From Nordella sp. HKS 07 (GTDB lineage Bacteria > Pseudomonadota > Alphaproteobacteria > Rhizobiales > Aestuariivirgaceae): a stretch of DNA of 64,000 nucleotides. The notes beneath the pieces are model-generated. The model was not told where the DNA came from and did no database searches. It worked only from the letters and a program-made list of their open reading frames with translations. Location: positions 6,838,001-6,902,000 of the forward strand of contig NZ_CP049258.1 of assembly GCF_011046735.1 (NCBI RefSeq), read 5' to 3'. The translations under genes were made by a program, and so were the position numbers. Shown piece after piece: positions 24,892 to 34,111 of the stretch (the first letter of the stretch is position 1; each line of letters starts with the position of its first letter).

Positions 24892-25335
24892 ATGGATACT
24901 GTCACAAGCCGGCGACATCTGGCCGATCTCGTTCTTCTTCTCGGAAGGTTGCTGCTGTCTCTGATCTTTCTGCATGAGGGTCTGTCGCTCGCCGCCAGCC
25001 TATGCTCGACATTGGCAAGCTTTTCCAAACTCGGCCTGCCGATGCCGGTGGCCTTTGTCGTCATCGCGCTTCAGCTCGGCGCCGGCCTGGCGATCGCGGC
25101 AGGCCTCTTCGCCCGGCTCGGCGCCATCGCTTTGGCACTCTTCTGCCTGGCGACCGCCCTGCTCTTCCACACGAACCTCTCGAGCCAGAACGAATTGCTG
25201 CATTTCGAGAAGGACCTGGCGATCGCCGGCGGCATGTTCATTCTTGCGATATCCGGGCCGGGATCGCTATCGATCGGTGGCTTGATCCGCAGCCGGTCGA
25301 CAGCTTTGCCTCCCTCGGTCGCCGCGCTGCTCTAG
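24892..25335 (+). CDS. DoxX-family inner membrane protein
   Basis: 147 residues, four membrane helices. The first helix ends in RLLLSLIFLHEGLSL, the classical DoxX opening (GRxLLGxIFxxxG), followed by a second helix with PVAFVVIALQLGAGLAIAAGLFARLGA. DoxX proteins are linked to thiosulfate or quinone redox and to oxidative stress complexes with sulfurtransferases. It ends the MBL-TPR-DoxX operon; gggaggatagg precedes the ATG at 24892. Together the three products look like an envelope redox or detoxification unit. Confidence 0.82.
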   Translation: MDTVTSRRHLADLVLLLGRLLLSLIFLHEGLSLAASLCSTLASFSKLGLPMPVAFVVIALQLGAGLAIAAGLFARLGAIALALFCLATALLFHTNLSSQNELLHFEKDLAIAGGMFILAISGPGSLSIGGLIRSRSTALPPSVAALL

Positions 25336-25378
25336 TCTAGGCGGCAGCCTCCTTGAAATTATCGAGGCCACGCCGGCT

Positions 25379-25722
25379 CCCTCTCTCCCGCGCAGCGGGG
25401 AGAGGGAGGGGCCCAACGCGTCAGCGTTGGGAGGGTGAGGGGCATCCCTGTTACCCCTTTTATCCTGAAGCAGGTCTCACAGCGGACTGACTTCTCAGAA
25501 AGAGTCCGGTTGCCCCTCACCCTCCCATTGCTGCGCAATGGGTCCCTCCCTCTCCCCGCTCTCGCGGGGCGAGGGTATTGGCATGCGAGGCGAGGGTATA
25601 AGCCCACGCGACACAGGATGTGTAAATTCGATAGCACGCAGCGGGGAGAGGGTATTGCAGCGAGACGCATTACTTCACGAACGCAGCATCCCTCTCTCCG
25701 GCGCAGCGAAGAGAGGGGGCTA
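25379..25722. repeat. cctctcccc-family repeat R3 with degenerate extra copies
   Basis: Core 25379-25589 is a clear inverted pair: ctctcccgcgcagcggggag, cccaacgcgtcagcgttggg, agggtgagggg, then cccctcaccctcccattgct, gcgcaatggg, ccctctccccgctctcgcgg. Further truncated pieces (ggggagagggtattg, ccctctctccggcgcagcga) continue to 25722. It fills the gap 25336-25762 between the converging DoxX and GH26-like genes; no gene seen. Confidence 0.78.
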
Positions 25723-25762
25723 CCATGCCCCCTCTTCCACGCCTGTTCAACCCGCGGCGAAG

Positions 25763-26728
25763 CTAGCTTGAGCAACGATGATCGCCAATACGCCAGTTCG
25801 GCAGACCGTAATTGTCCGGCCATGGGTGGACCTCACGATCATTGAAGTACACGACGGCAGTTAACCGCGGAAACTGAGCATGCGCTTTCGCGACATCCTT
25901 CGCCCACTTGCACGCATAGGCATCATCGCCTTCGTAGCCAAGCTCAGACACCACGATCGGCTTGTCGAAGCCTTCGGCCAGGCGATAACCTGGTTCGAGG
26001 GCTTCGGCGAATGTCCGCTCTTTGTCAAAATGGGCTTTGTCATACGCCTGAAGGCCAAACACCGAGAGGCCGACGATGTCGACATACGCATCGCCCGGAT
26101 AGTAGCCTTGCATGTTGGAATTGCCCTTCGGCGACCACATATACTGGGCCGTTTTGAGATGCTTGCGGCATTCCGTGATCATGCGCTGGTAGGCCGCGAC
26201 ATAGTTTTTTGGCGACCAGTTTGACCAGGTGAACTGGCCGCTGGTGTCGTCCATCTCCTGGGCCCAGCGAATGATGACCGGACTCTTCAGATCGGCCGCG
26301 GCCGAACAGACCGCCGCCATGTTGCTGTCATAGCTACCGGCCAAAATCCCCTTCAGGAGTTCATCCGGGCTCTTCCGCCAATCGACCGACCAGGACCAGG
26401 GTTCGATCGTGATCATGAGCGACCGGCCGCGCTGCAGCGCATATGCATCGGCAAGCGCCAGGGTCGACAGATCGACGTCCTCCCAGGGCAGGAAGAGATG
26501 CTCGATCTTCACGTTGCGATCGTTGCTGAAATCGCCGTGAGGATCGTAGGCGCCAAACGCGATGGAGCTGTCGGTAATGACCGGCCGCTCGTCGGTGACC
26601 CCACCTGGCGCCTGGACATCGTCGGCCAGAACGCTACGCGACATGCCTACCGCCGACACGGCGACTGATAATGCCAGCACGCATGAGCGCGCCGCCATCA
26701 GAATGGCGTTTTTCCTGCACTTGATCAT
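25763..26728 (-). CDS. Exported GH26-like glycoside hydrolase of the polysaccharide operon
   Basis: 321 residues with a signal peptide (cleavage near VLA, residue 35). The fold and active-site segments fit glycoside hydrolase family 26-like beta-glycanases: VIIRWAQEMDDTSGQFTWSNW carries the probable acid/base Glu, and IVVSELGYEGDDAYACKWA the probable nucleophile Glu near the C-terminus. It would trim or release the polymer made by the membrane glycosyltransferase two genes upstream. The start overlaps the stop of the DUF995 gene (ATGA). Last gene of the leftward operon. Confidence 0.75.
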   Translation of the reverse strand: MIKCRKNAILMAARSCVLALSVAVSAVGMSRSVLADDVQAPGGVTDERPVITDSSIAFGAYDPHGDFSNDRNVKIEHLFLPWEDVDLSTLALADAYALQRGRSLMITIEPWSWSVDWRKSPDELLKGILAGSYDSNMAAVCSAAADLKSPVIIRWAQEMDDTSGQFTWSNWSPKNYVAAYQRMITECRKHLKTAQYMWSPKGNSNMQGYYPGDAYVDIVGLSVFGLQAYDKAHFDKERTFAEALEPGYRLAEGFDKPIVVSELGYEGDDAYACKWAKDVAKAHAQFPRLTAVVYFNDREVHPWPDNYGLPNWRIGDHRCSS

Positions 26729-27327
26729 TTCTTTTTACTCCTGCTGATCTTGCCCTTGGGACGGGACGTTGCCGGCTTGATCGCGATTCTGAGCTTGTAC
26801 AAATTCAGGGAAACCAGATCCCGCGACACAAGCTTGTTGAACTCATCGCCTTCGGCGACTGGGGAATGCTTGAAGATGTACCAGTTCTGCGACGGATCTC
26901 GTTTCTGATAGATCGTGTCGCCGACCCGCTTGTGGCTGAAACAGGTTCTGGCAGGGGCGACGCCGGACGACGAATGCCACAGCGCCTTGAAGCACATCCG
27001 GCCTTTGTCATTCACGGTCCATCGTCCCTCCGCCCAGGTAGCCTTATCGCCGGATCCGGCCCAAGCCGTAAAACGGCGTCCGTCCGCTTGCATCAGGCCC
27101 GCGCCATCGCTCCATTGCCAGGACTTATCGCGATACAGGTTGTAGAGCTCAGTGGCTGTCATGGCCTTTGCGTTGGGCGGTGGCGCTTCCGCCCCCCGGC
27201 TGCCGCCTGCGAATGCAAGGAGCGAGAAGGCTCCAAGACAAGCATATACCGCAAGGCGGCGACGCCCGCTCACGACACGTCTGCCGATACAGTATACATC
27301 GTTGGTTCCGACATTTGCACTATTCAT
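26725..27327 (-). CDS. DUF995-family exported protein
   Basis: 200 residues. An N-terminal Arg-rich start is followed by a hydrophobic helix (LAVYACLGAFSLLAFAGGS), then a compact domain with MTATELYNLYRDKSWQWSDGAG, FTAWAGSGDKATWAEGRW and KGRMCFKALWHSS...TCFSHK, which I recognise as DUF995, a rhizobial periplasmic family of unknown function. The basic C-terminal tail is RPKGKISRSKKK. The ATG at 27327 has ggag nine bases ahead, better than a TTG three codons upstream. It sits between the glycosyltransferase and the GH26-like hydrolase, so a role in polymer export or modification is inferred. Confidence 0.75.
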   Translation of the reverse strand: MNSANVGTNDVYCIGRRVVSGRRRLAVYACLGAFSLLAFAGGSRGAEAPPPNAKAMTATELYNLYRDKSWQWSDGAGLMQADGRRFTAWAGSGDKATWAEGRWTVNDKGRMCFKALWHSSSGVAPARTCFSHKRVGDTIYQKRDPSQNWYIFKHSPVAEGDEFNKLVSRDLVSLNLYKLRIAIKPATSRPKGKISRSKKK

Positions 27328-27357
27328 GGTTGCCAACTCCTGTTGCGTCCTTCTGAC

Positions 27358-29199
27358 TCAATTGTTGGGACTTGGCGCTTCGCTACGCCATCTGGGACTG
27401 AACGTGATCGTGCGAAGACCCGATTCACCAAGTCCGGCACCTGCCACAGAGTATTTCTCGTGGAAAAGACTGAAGCGGCTGAACCCGAATGCCAGCGACT
27501 CGGCTCCCTCCAGACCGTGCTGGGTAGTTGCGATCCCCGGCAGCAGGAAGAGTGAAAGGATACTTGCCGCCAATGCCGGCTGATAGGCGCGTCGCGAAAC
27601 CCTCACGACATTCTCGCGCGCATGCTGGACGACGACGACGAGAAGCAGCACCGCATAAAGAGCGGCATTGATGATGGCGAAGATATAAAATCCGCGGGAA
27701 TCGCCGGCGTTGGCGATAAGGAGCGCCGGCAGCACGGAGGCAATCGAAAGCGCCGCATAGGGTGCCAGGACCCGCAGGGGCAGGAAGTCGACCTCTGACG
27801 CCCCTTTCGGCGTGATGCGGAAATCCACGAACGAGCCGGTCAGCCAGTCGCGAACGGCGGCTATCGTTCCCGCCACCGCCCATGGCCAGCGCGCGAACAG
27901 AAACAGAGAGAACTCCCAGCTGAGGATCTTTGCATCCACCGGACGGAAGGAGCCGTTGGCTCGCCACCTATAGGCCAAGAGGACCAGCACGGCGGAGAGC
28001 GGCGCGAAATGCAGGAGAAAGTCCGGATAGGTGACGTTGACAAAGTTCTCACCGCGGACGAGCGCGATAATCGGCATCGCGAACATCAGAGCCATGAAAA
28101 GGGCGAACAGCGGATACCAGAGCTGTGAAAATACAAACTGGAATTTCAACCGCCACGGCAGGCGGGGAACAAGGATCGGGGAGTATTGCAGCAGCAGCGT
28201 GACGAGGCTGCGCGACCACTGAAACTCCTGGATGACAAGATCCGCGAATGTGCGCGGTCCATCACCATGGGCGATCGCATCGAGCGCGTGGACGCCGCGC
28301 CAGCCGTGGGCGTTCATCAAGAGCGTGGTCGAATGGTCCTCGGCGAGATCCGGACCAAGCCCGCCAATGTCTTTCAGTGCCGCAGTGCGGACCGCATAGT
28401 GGGATCCGATGCACAGGGGGGCAAGATTACCATTGTACCCGGCTTGCAGCGTACCGTGCATGCTCGCCTCGGCATAAAGGCGTCCGCGCGCGGACCAGCT
28501 TTCGGCAGCATTACGATCGCAGATGCTGGGCGCCGAGACATATCCTACGGCCGGGTCGGCGAACGGACGCAGCATCTGGCGGAGATAATCGGGTTCCGGA
28601 ACATGATCGGCATCGAGCTGGACGCAAAAGTCGTAGCGCTCGTAACCGTAGTGATCGTAGAAGAACGCTAGGTTGCCTTCCTTGCAGCGCGTGCGGCGCG
28701 GCCAGGTCGCGCGGTGATAGTCGGCCCTGCCTTTGCGCGTCGAGACGAAGACGCCGTGCTCCCGGCACCAGTTCAGGGTTTCGACCGAGGGATCCTCGTC
28801 GGCAAGCCATGTATCATGCGGCACGTCCTGAGCGAGCATCGCCTCGAGCGTCGCTGCCACCACCGAAAACGGTTCGGAGGGCGCCTTGGTCACGACCATC
28901 GCCACGCGGCTGCCGGCAGGCAGCTGCAGCGGCCCATCCGGTTTGCGACCACGACTGGTGACGGCGATAAAATAGCCCGGCAGAAACGTGACCCAGGCCA
29001 GCGGAAGCGTAACCGTCAGAAAGCCGAAGAGCCCCAGATAGTGTGATGGATTGATCCACCACGTCCAGAAAAAGGCAAGAGCCAGCAGCCAGAGGCAAGC
29101 GCCGGCCAGATGCTCGACGCGGCGGGAGCCGGTAAGCAGCGGCACCATCCGCGGCTCGGCGGCGCTGACATGCGCTGAGCTATCGGATTGCGGGATCAT
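27358..29199 (-). CDS. Cellulose-synthase-like membrane glycosyltransferase (GT2)
   Basis: 613 residues. Two N-terminal membrane helices (about 28-75), then the GT2 catalytic domain with TWLADEDPS, VQLDADHVPEPD (DxD), AEDHSTTLLMNAHGW and the acceptor motif in QEFQWSRSLVTLL (QxxRW-like), then five to six more helices. This processive layout is that of cellulose and mixed-linkage glucan synthases; no PilZ domain is visible. It overlaps the epimerase gene by 4 bp. Together with UDP-xylose synthase and a 4-epimerase, it probably polymerises a pentose-containing extracellular polysaccharide. Confidence 0.87.
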   Translation of the reverse strand: MIPQSDSSAHVSAAEPRMVPLLTGSRRVEHLAGACLWLLALAFFWTWWINPSHYLGLFGFLTVTLPLAWVTFLPGYFIAVTSRGRKPDGPLQLPAGSRVAMVVTKAPSEPFSVVAATLEAMLAQDVPHDTWLADEDPSVETLNWCREHGVFVSTRKGRADYHRATWPRRTRCKEGNLAFFYDHYGYERYDFCVQLDADHVPEPDYLRQMLRPFADPAVGYVSAPSICDRNAAESWSARGRLYAEASMHGTLQAGYNGNLAPLCIGSHYAVRTAALKDIGGLGPDLAEDHSTTLLMNAHGWRGVHALDAIAHGDGPRTFADLVIQEFQWSRSLVTLLLQYSPILVPRLPWRLKFQFVFSQLWYPLFALFMALMFAMPIIALVRGENFVNVTYPDFLLHFAPLSAVLVLLAYRWRANGSFRPVDAKILSWEFSLFLFARWPWAVAGTIAAVRDWLTGSFVDFRITPKGASEVDFLPLRVLAPYAALSIASVLPALLIANAGDSRGFYIFAIINAALYAVLLLVVVVQHARENVVRVSRRAYQPALAASILSLFLLPGIATTQHGLEGAESLAFGFSRFSLFHEKYSVAGAGLGESGLRTITFSPRWRSEAPSPNN

Positions 29200-30182
29200 G
29201 CGCGCGCTTCCAGCCCGAAGAACGGCGCGGCGGTCCGCACAATCGTGTCGAGGTCAGAACATTGGGTTGCAAAACCCAAGGTCCGCTGCGCCAAGGCCGG
29301 ATCGGCGTAAAGTGCCGGCGGATCGCCGGGACGACGCGGATGCAGCTCGATGGGAACCTGCCGTCCTGTGCTTCTGGCGACGGCATCCAGGATCTCGCGT
29401 ATGGATGATCCCTTTCCGGTTCCCAGATTGACGGCCAGGTTTTCACCACCTGCTTTCAGATGTTCGAGCGCAAGCAGGTGTGCGCGAGCGAGGTCGCTGA
29501 CATGGATGTAGTCGCGGACGCAGGTTCCGTCAGGCGTCTCGTAGTCATCGCCGAAGACCGGCAGATGCGAAATCCTGCCGCCGGCTGCAAGCAAGGCCTT
29601 TGGAATGAGGTGTGTTTCGGGATCATGCCACTCGCCAAGCTCGCCATCAGGGTCGGCACCGCAGGCATTGAAGTAGCGCAAGGCGACGTAACGCAGGCCG
29701 TAAGCGGCCGCGTAGTCCTTCAGCATATGTTCCGCGATCAGCTTGGTGCGCCCATAGGGGTTGATCGGATTTTGCGGCGTCGTCTCTGTAATGGGCAGCG
29801 AGGCAGGGACCCCATAGGTGGCGCAGCTGGAAGAAAAGATGATCTTGTCGACACTGGCCTGGCGGCAGGCGTCGAGGAGCGAGAGAGTTCCCGCGACATT
29901 GTTCTTGTAGTACTTTGAGGGATCCTCGACGGACTCCCCCACATAAGCCGACGCCGCGAAGTGGATGACCGCGGCGGGTGCGTACTTAGCCAGGACATCC
30001 GCCAGATAGCTGGTGTCAAGAATGTCGCCCTGAACAAAAGGCCCCCAGCGAACCGACTTTCGGTTGCCGCTGACCAGATTGTCATAGACGACCGGCTCGA
30101 AGCCGCCGGACCTCAGAAGCTTGGCGGTGTGACTGCCGATATAACCGGCGCCACCCGTCACCAGGATTCGTTGCACGGACAT
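29196..30182 (-). CDS. uxeA: UDP-sugar 4-epimerase (UDP-glucose / UDP-xylose type)
   Basis: 328 residues of the extended SDR family: VTGGAGYIGSHTAKLL at the N-terminus, FSSSCATYGVP with the catalytic Ser, and YGRTKLIAE with Tyr and Lys; NPYGRTK and RYFNACGADPDGELGEWHDPETHLIP are GalE features. Alone it would be called galE. Because it overlaps a UDP-xylose synthase gene (TGATG), epimerisation of UDP-xylose to UDP-arabinose is likely, as described for UxeA in Sinorhizobium meliloti. The ATG at 30182 is chosen; a GTG one codon earlier is possible. Confidence 0.85.
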   Translation of the reverse strand: MSVQRILVTGGAGYIGSHTAKLLRSGGFEPVVYDNLVSGNRKSVRWGPFVQGDILDTSYLADVLAKYAPAAVIHFAASAYVGESVEDPSKYYKNNVAGTLSLLDACRQASVDKIIFSSSCATYGVPASLPITETTPQNPINPYGRTKLIAEHMLKDYAAAYGLRYVALRYFNACGADPDGELGEWHDPETHLIPKALLAAGGRISHLPVFGDDYETPDGTCVRDYIHVSDLARAHLLALEHLKAGGENLAVNLGTGKGSSIREILDAVARSTGRQVPIELHPRRPGDPPALYADPALAQRTLGFATQCSDLDTIVRTAAPFFGLEARA

Positions 30183-31183
30183 CACGCCGTCTCCGCGAGT
30201 TCACGCGCTTCCTGAGTGAGCAATCCATCAAAGTACTGAATGGTCTGCTTGAGGCCATCCGTCAACGCCACCTTCGGTGTCCAGCCAAGTTCGCGCGTCG
30301 CGAGCGAGATGTCGGGCCGGCGCTGCTGGGGGTCGTCGATGGGCAATGGACGAAGCACGAGCTTCGAACGCGAGCCGGTGAGATCGATGACCTGCTCGGC
30401 CAACTCCCGAACCGTGAACTCCACCGGGTTGCCCAGATTGACGGGACTTGTCAGCGACCGATCTGACGCCATGAGTTTCAGGAACCCGTCGATCAGATCA
30501 TCGACGAAGCAGAAGGAACGCGTCTGCGAACCGTTGCCATAGATCGTGATGTCCTCGTTCTGGAGCGCCTGCACGATGAAGTTGGAGACCACACGGCCAT
30601 CGTCGGGACGCATGCGAGGTCCGTAGGTATTGAATATGCGGGCGATCTTGATCTCGACATCGTGCTGCTTGTGGAAGTCGAAGAACAGAGTTTCCGCGCA
30701 CCGCTTACCCTCGTCATAGCAGGAGCGCGGACCGAACGGATTGACGTTGCCCCAGTAGGATTCCGGCTGCGGATGAACATGCGGATCACCATAGACCTCG
30801 GATGTGGATGCCTGGAAGATCCTGATGCCGCGCTGCCTGGCCAGTTCGAGCAGGTTGAGCGCGCCAAGCACGTTGGTCTTCATGGTCTGTATGGGATCGG
30901 CCTGGTAGTGCGGCGGCGACGCGGGGCAAGCCAGATTGTAAATGGCGTCGACCTCGGCAACCACCGGCAGGACGATGTCCTGTCGGACGAGCCTGAACTT
31001 GGGGTTACTCGCGAGATGCTGGATGTTGCTGAGGCGGCCGGTTACGAAATTGTCGACACACAGCACCTCATGCCCCTGCGCGAGCAATCGCTCGCACAGA
31101 TGCGACCCCAGAAAGCCGGCGCCACCCGTGATCAAAACACGCTGGGAAGCAGGTGTCACAGATACTGAATGCAGGTTCGACAT
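30182..31183 (-). CDS. uxsA: UDP-glucuronate decarboxylase (UDP-xylose synthase)
   Basis: 333 residues of the UXS family: [17 protein letters not shown], the signature [20 protein letters not shown] near residue 85, and [20 protein letters not shown]...[11 protein letters not shown] with the catalytic Ser, Tyr and Lys, then [21 protein letters not shown]. It converts UDP-glucuronate to UDP-xylose. The ATG follows a strong ggaggctaa. First gene of the operon uxsA-uxeA-GT2-DUF995-GH26, which resembles the S. meliloti arabinose-containing polysaccharide cluster. Confidence 0.92.
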   Translation of the reverse strand: MSNLHSVSVTPASQRVLITGGAGFLGSHLCERLLAQGHEVLCVDNFVTGRLSNIQHLASNPKFRLVRQDIVLPVVAEVDAIYNLACPASPPHYQADPIQTMKTNVLGALNLLELARQRGIRIFQASTSEVYGDPHVHPQPESYWGNVNPFGPRSCYDEGKRCAETLFFDFHKQHDVEIKIARIFNTYGPRMRPDDGRVVSNFIVQALQNEDITIYGNGSQTRSFCFVDDLIDGFLKLMASDRSLTSPVNLGNPVEFTVRELAEQVIDLTGSRSKLVLRPLPIDDPQQRRPDISLATRELGWTPKVALTDGLKQTIQYFDGLLTQEARELAETA

Positions 31184-31476
31184 TTAGCCTCCAATAGACC
31201 TTCTCATTGCCGCTGGTTGTCGTTGGGCGATGGCGCTGTTCAATCGGTGACACGGGCGCGCCATGCGCGACCTAACGGCGGATAGTTGGTGTCCCTATCC
31301 TGGTCGAACCAGTCCTCTGACTTGCTCTTAGGCGCCATATGCTTGCGCTTGGCGGCCAACTAAGGGCCTGAATTCGCTATGCCGTTGGGTACGAGGATGA
31401 TTTTGACGCCGGCGCCAGCCGTCCGCCTACGGGCGCCACGCGTGCCTGATCGCAGTTCGTCGCTTTTGGGCTACTT
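31184..31476. promoter_or_regulatory. Leader/promoter region of the polysaccharide operon
   Basis: 293 bp between the AraC-type gene and uxsA, both leftward. It should hold the uxsA promoter and the activator site. I see no clear repeat that would define the site; the only firm element is the ribosome site next to uxsA. Confidence 0.4.
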
Positions 31477-32538
31477 TTAGTTGGCGAGGGCGTGCGCTCG
31501 AGCCTTGCGAAATTCTGATGGATTCTTGCCCGTCCAGCGGCGCCAAGCATGGCTGAACGAACTGGGTTGCTGAAATCCTAAGAGCCACGCGATCTTTGAA
31601 ACGGGCAGCCGCTGGTCCTCGAGATAGCGCTCAGCTTGTTCACGTCTAAAATCGTCGAGGATCTCCCCAAAGCTCAGACCTTCCATCGCCAGCCGACGAG
31701 CAAAGGTCCTTTCACTTAAGCCCAGCTGCCGCGCGACTGTCTTTGCTTGGGCATCGGCATGTGGCAGGAGAGGTGCGATCGTGTTTTCGACCAGCGTGCG
31801 GAATGGACTTACGTTTGATGGTCGCTGCGCAATCGCTTCTTCGCAATTCCTTACCATCAACTCATTCAGGAACGGGTCGGCGTTGATGAGTGGCATATCG
31901 AATACTTCACCATCAAAGCACACCTCATCAACCGATGCGCCAAACTCAGGAAGGCAACCGAACAGCCGTTGTATCTCGACCAGCTCGCCGGATCGATGAT
32001 GCGCGAACTTTACGGAGACGGGCGCGATCCTTCGTCCAACCAACTCCCGGCACAGCCGCACGAATGCGAATGTCAGAAATTCCATCTGGTGCCGATCCAG
32101 GTGCCGAGGAACCCCGGTGTACGAAATGGATACGCTGAATAGCTTGCCTTTGCTCAGCCGCACCATGAGCGCTTCGTTGCCAAGCCGCGCATATCTTTCG
32201 AGACGCTTGACCGCGTCACCAAGTTGATAGGATGACGCAGCCGCATAATAGAGCATGCTCAGTTCGCGCAGGTCGAAATCGCGCGCCAGCGTCAGCCCGA
32301 TCCAGTCATCCTTTGTCGCACGGGAGACCAATTCCAGGAAATTGATCTGCGAAATGACGCTGATGCCAAGGCGATCAGCAAGGGCCGCGGCAGGCACACC
32401 CGCTTGCGAGAGCAAACGAGCCGGGTCTATGTGTCGCCGTTTGAGTTCAGCCAGCGCCAACCTGAGAGCCAAGCCCGCCGTCCTCGGCGTGGCGGTCAGC
32501 GTCTGCGAAATCGTCTGGTTTTGTTCCATCACCGACAT
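31477..32538 (-). CDS. AraC-family activator, OruR/ArgR-like with arabinose-binding-type N-domain
   Basis: 353 residues. The N-terminal two thirds (RLALAELKRRHIDPARLLSQAGVP ... LGLTLARDFDLRELSMLYYAAASS...LGDAVKRLERY) matches the Arabinose_bd domain of OruR/MmsR-like regulators; the C-terminal 100 residues are two helix-turn-helices (AKTVARQLGLSERTFARRLAMEGLSF and VSKIAWLLGFQQPSSFSHAWRRWTGKNPSEFR, read in parts). It lies directly upstream of uxsA. In S. meliloti the corresponding activator CuxR has a cupin domain and an N-terminal RxxxR motif that binds cyclic di-GMP; neither is visible here, so I do not call it cuxR. Confidence 0.85.
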   Translation of the reverse strand: MSVMEQNQTISQTLTATPRTAGLALRLALAELKRRHIDPARLLSQAGVPAAALADRLGISVISQINFLELVSRATKDDWIGLTLARDFDLRELSMLYYAAASSYQLGDAVKRLERYARLGNEALMVRLSKGKLFSVSISYTGVPRHLDRHQMEFLTFAFVRLCRELVGRRIAPVSVKFAHHRSGELVEIQRLFGCLPEFGASVDEVCFDGEVFDMPLINADPFLNELMVRNCEEAIAQRPSNVSPFRTLVENTIAPLLPHADAQAKTVARQLGLSERTFARRLAMEGLSFGEILDDFRREQAERYLEDQRLPVSKIAWLLGFQQPSSFSHAWRRWTGKNPSEFRKARAHALAN

Positions 32539-32783
32539 CTGCCAATGGGAACGCCGCTCCGCCGAACAATATGAGACTTACGGTAGCCAAGCGCAAACTT
32601 TTGTCGCTCGGTCTTCCGCTTACGGCATCGGCCGGCGAGGCAATGAAGGATAAGACGCTGGTGATCGGGCAATCGGACCCTGGCCGGCCTTTCTGATTTC
32701 TATTTGCTACCTTGCCTGGACCCGTTGTACGTTAAGTCGAAGTTCTATAATGAAAACAATGTTTAGAATTCAGTGGGATCAAT

Positions 32784-32940
32784 GCTCTCCTTCGTTCCGG
32801 GGAGAGACAGCCCGCAGGGTGGGGGCCGGGGACTCTCGATCGTTGGCTTCATTTGCGCGCTCACCGGCACTGCCGGTCTGCCGAAGCCCCACCCCGACCC
32901 TTCGGGTCGCCCCTCCTCGCATGGTGGAGGGAGATAATAG
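32784..32940. repeat. cctctcccc-family repeat R4 (diverged)
   Basis: Diverged inverted pair (ccggggagagacagcccgca, later cccttcgggtcgcccctcct). It occupies the right part of the gap 32539-32961; the left part 32539-32783 is AT-richer and should contain the AraC gene promoter. No gene seen. Confidence 0.55.
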
Positions 32941-32961
32941 CAATGCGTGGCAGGTCTCCAC

Positions 32962-34050
32962 ATGACCACCCTGCCCCACGCCTATTTCAACCCGCCGCGC
33001 CGGCTGCCTTTCGTGCTGCCCACCCCGCCCGAAGGCAAGAAGCTCATCTCGCTCGCCATCAATGAGAGCCCCTATGGCTGCTCGCGCCAGGCTCAGGCTG
33101 CGGCGGAGGCGCGCTTCGGCGATCCCAACCGCTATCCCGATCCCTCGAGCGCCGACTTGCGCCGCGCCATCGGCGGGCAATTCGCGCTGGACCCCGAGCG
33201 CCTCGTCTGCGGCAACGGTTCGGAGGAACTGCTCGACGTCGTCGCCCGCATGTTCGTGCGTGCCGGCGATCAGATCGTCATGTCGCATTCGGGCTTCTTC
33301 CAGTTTGCAGTGGTGGCCGCCCGCCTCGGCGCCGAGCTCCTGCGGGCACCCGAACGCGACTATATCACCGATATCGACGCCTTGCTGGGCCTCATCACGA
33401 CCAGGACCAAGCTGATCTTCCTCGCCGTGCCCAACAACCCGACCGGCGTGCTTCTCCCGGTGGACGAGGTGATCAGGCTGCACCAGAAGCTGTCGCCGCA
33501 TGTCGTCCTCGTCCTCGATCTCGCTTATGGCGAGTACATCGACAAGGTCGATCTCGACCGCCTGATGCGTTATGGCGGGTCGCATCCTAATATCGTCGTC
33601 ACCCGCACCTTTTCGAAGGCCTATGGGCTGGCCGCATTGCGGGTCGGCTGGGCGGTGGCGCCCGACTGGATGACGCCAGGCCTCAACCTCATCAGGGGGG
33701 TGGGCAATATCAACGCCATCGCCCAGGCGGCGGCTGCAGCGGCCGTCACCGACCAGGTCTTTGTCGACCGTGTGGTCGCCGAGACCACCGCCGAGAGGGC
33801 TTTCATGGCCAGGCATTACAGCCGGCTCGGCCTGCATTTTCTGCCCGGATTCGGCAATTTTCTGCTGACCCGCTTCCCCGACGAGGAAAGCCGGTCGGCC
33901 GCCCGCTTCATTGATTTCGCCATGCTTGAGGCGGGCATATGGCTGCGCCCGGTGGGCGAGCCGGGCTTTGCCAATTGGAGCCGCATCGGCCTCGGCAACC
34001 GGGTCGAGAACGAGCTCCTGATCGGGCTCCTGGAGAAGTTCCTGAAATGA
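32962..34050 (+). CDS. Histidinol-phosphate-aminotransferase-like PLP enzyme
   Basis: 362 residues of fold-I class II aminotransferases: LAINESPYGCSRQAQAAAE (HisC has LNxNENPxG), NGSEELLDVVARMFV, VPNNPTGVLL, LDLAYGEY, TFSKAYGLAALRVGWAV with the PLP lysine. HisC-like, but the genomic setting next to a Liv-type importer and dehydrogenases suggests a catabolic aminotransferase, not histidine synthesis. The ATG at 32962 starts MTTLPHAYFNPP. It is 61 bp from livK, in the same direction. Confidence 0.82.
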   Translation: MTTLPHAYFNPPRRLPFVLPTPPEGKKLISLAINESPYGCSRQAQAAAEARFGDPNRYPDPSSADLRRAIGGQFALDPERLVCGNGSEELLDVVARMFVRAGDQIVMSHSGFFQFAVVAARLGAELLRAPERDYITDIDALLGLITTRTKLIFLAVPNNPTGVLLPVDEVIRLHQKLSPHVVLVLDLAYGEYIDKVDLDRLMRYGGSHPNIVVTRTFSKAYGLAALRVGWAVAPDWMTPGLNLIRGVGNINAIAQAAAAAAVTDQVFVDRVVAETTAERAFMARHYSRLGLHFLPGFGNFLLTRFPDEESRSAARFIDFAMLEAGIWLRPVGEPGFANWSRIGLGNRVENELLIGLLEKFLK

Positions 34051-34111
34051 GCTGACAGGCTCATCGGGGCCAAAGTAGTATGGGCAAATCTAAAAACCAG
34101 GGAGGAATATA

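Noticed and set aside
31477-32538. RHLDR in the middle of the AraC protein as a cyclic di-GMP RxxxR motif
   Set aside because: In CuxR the motif is N-terminal and tied to a cupin domain; here it is mid-protein in a different domain, so a match by chance is likely.
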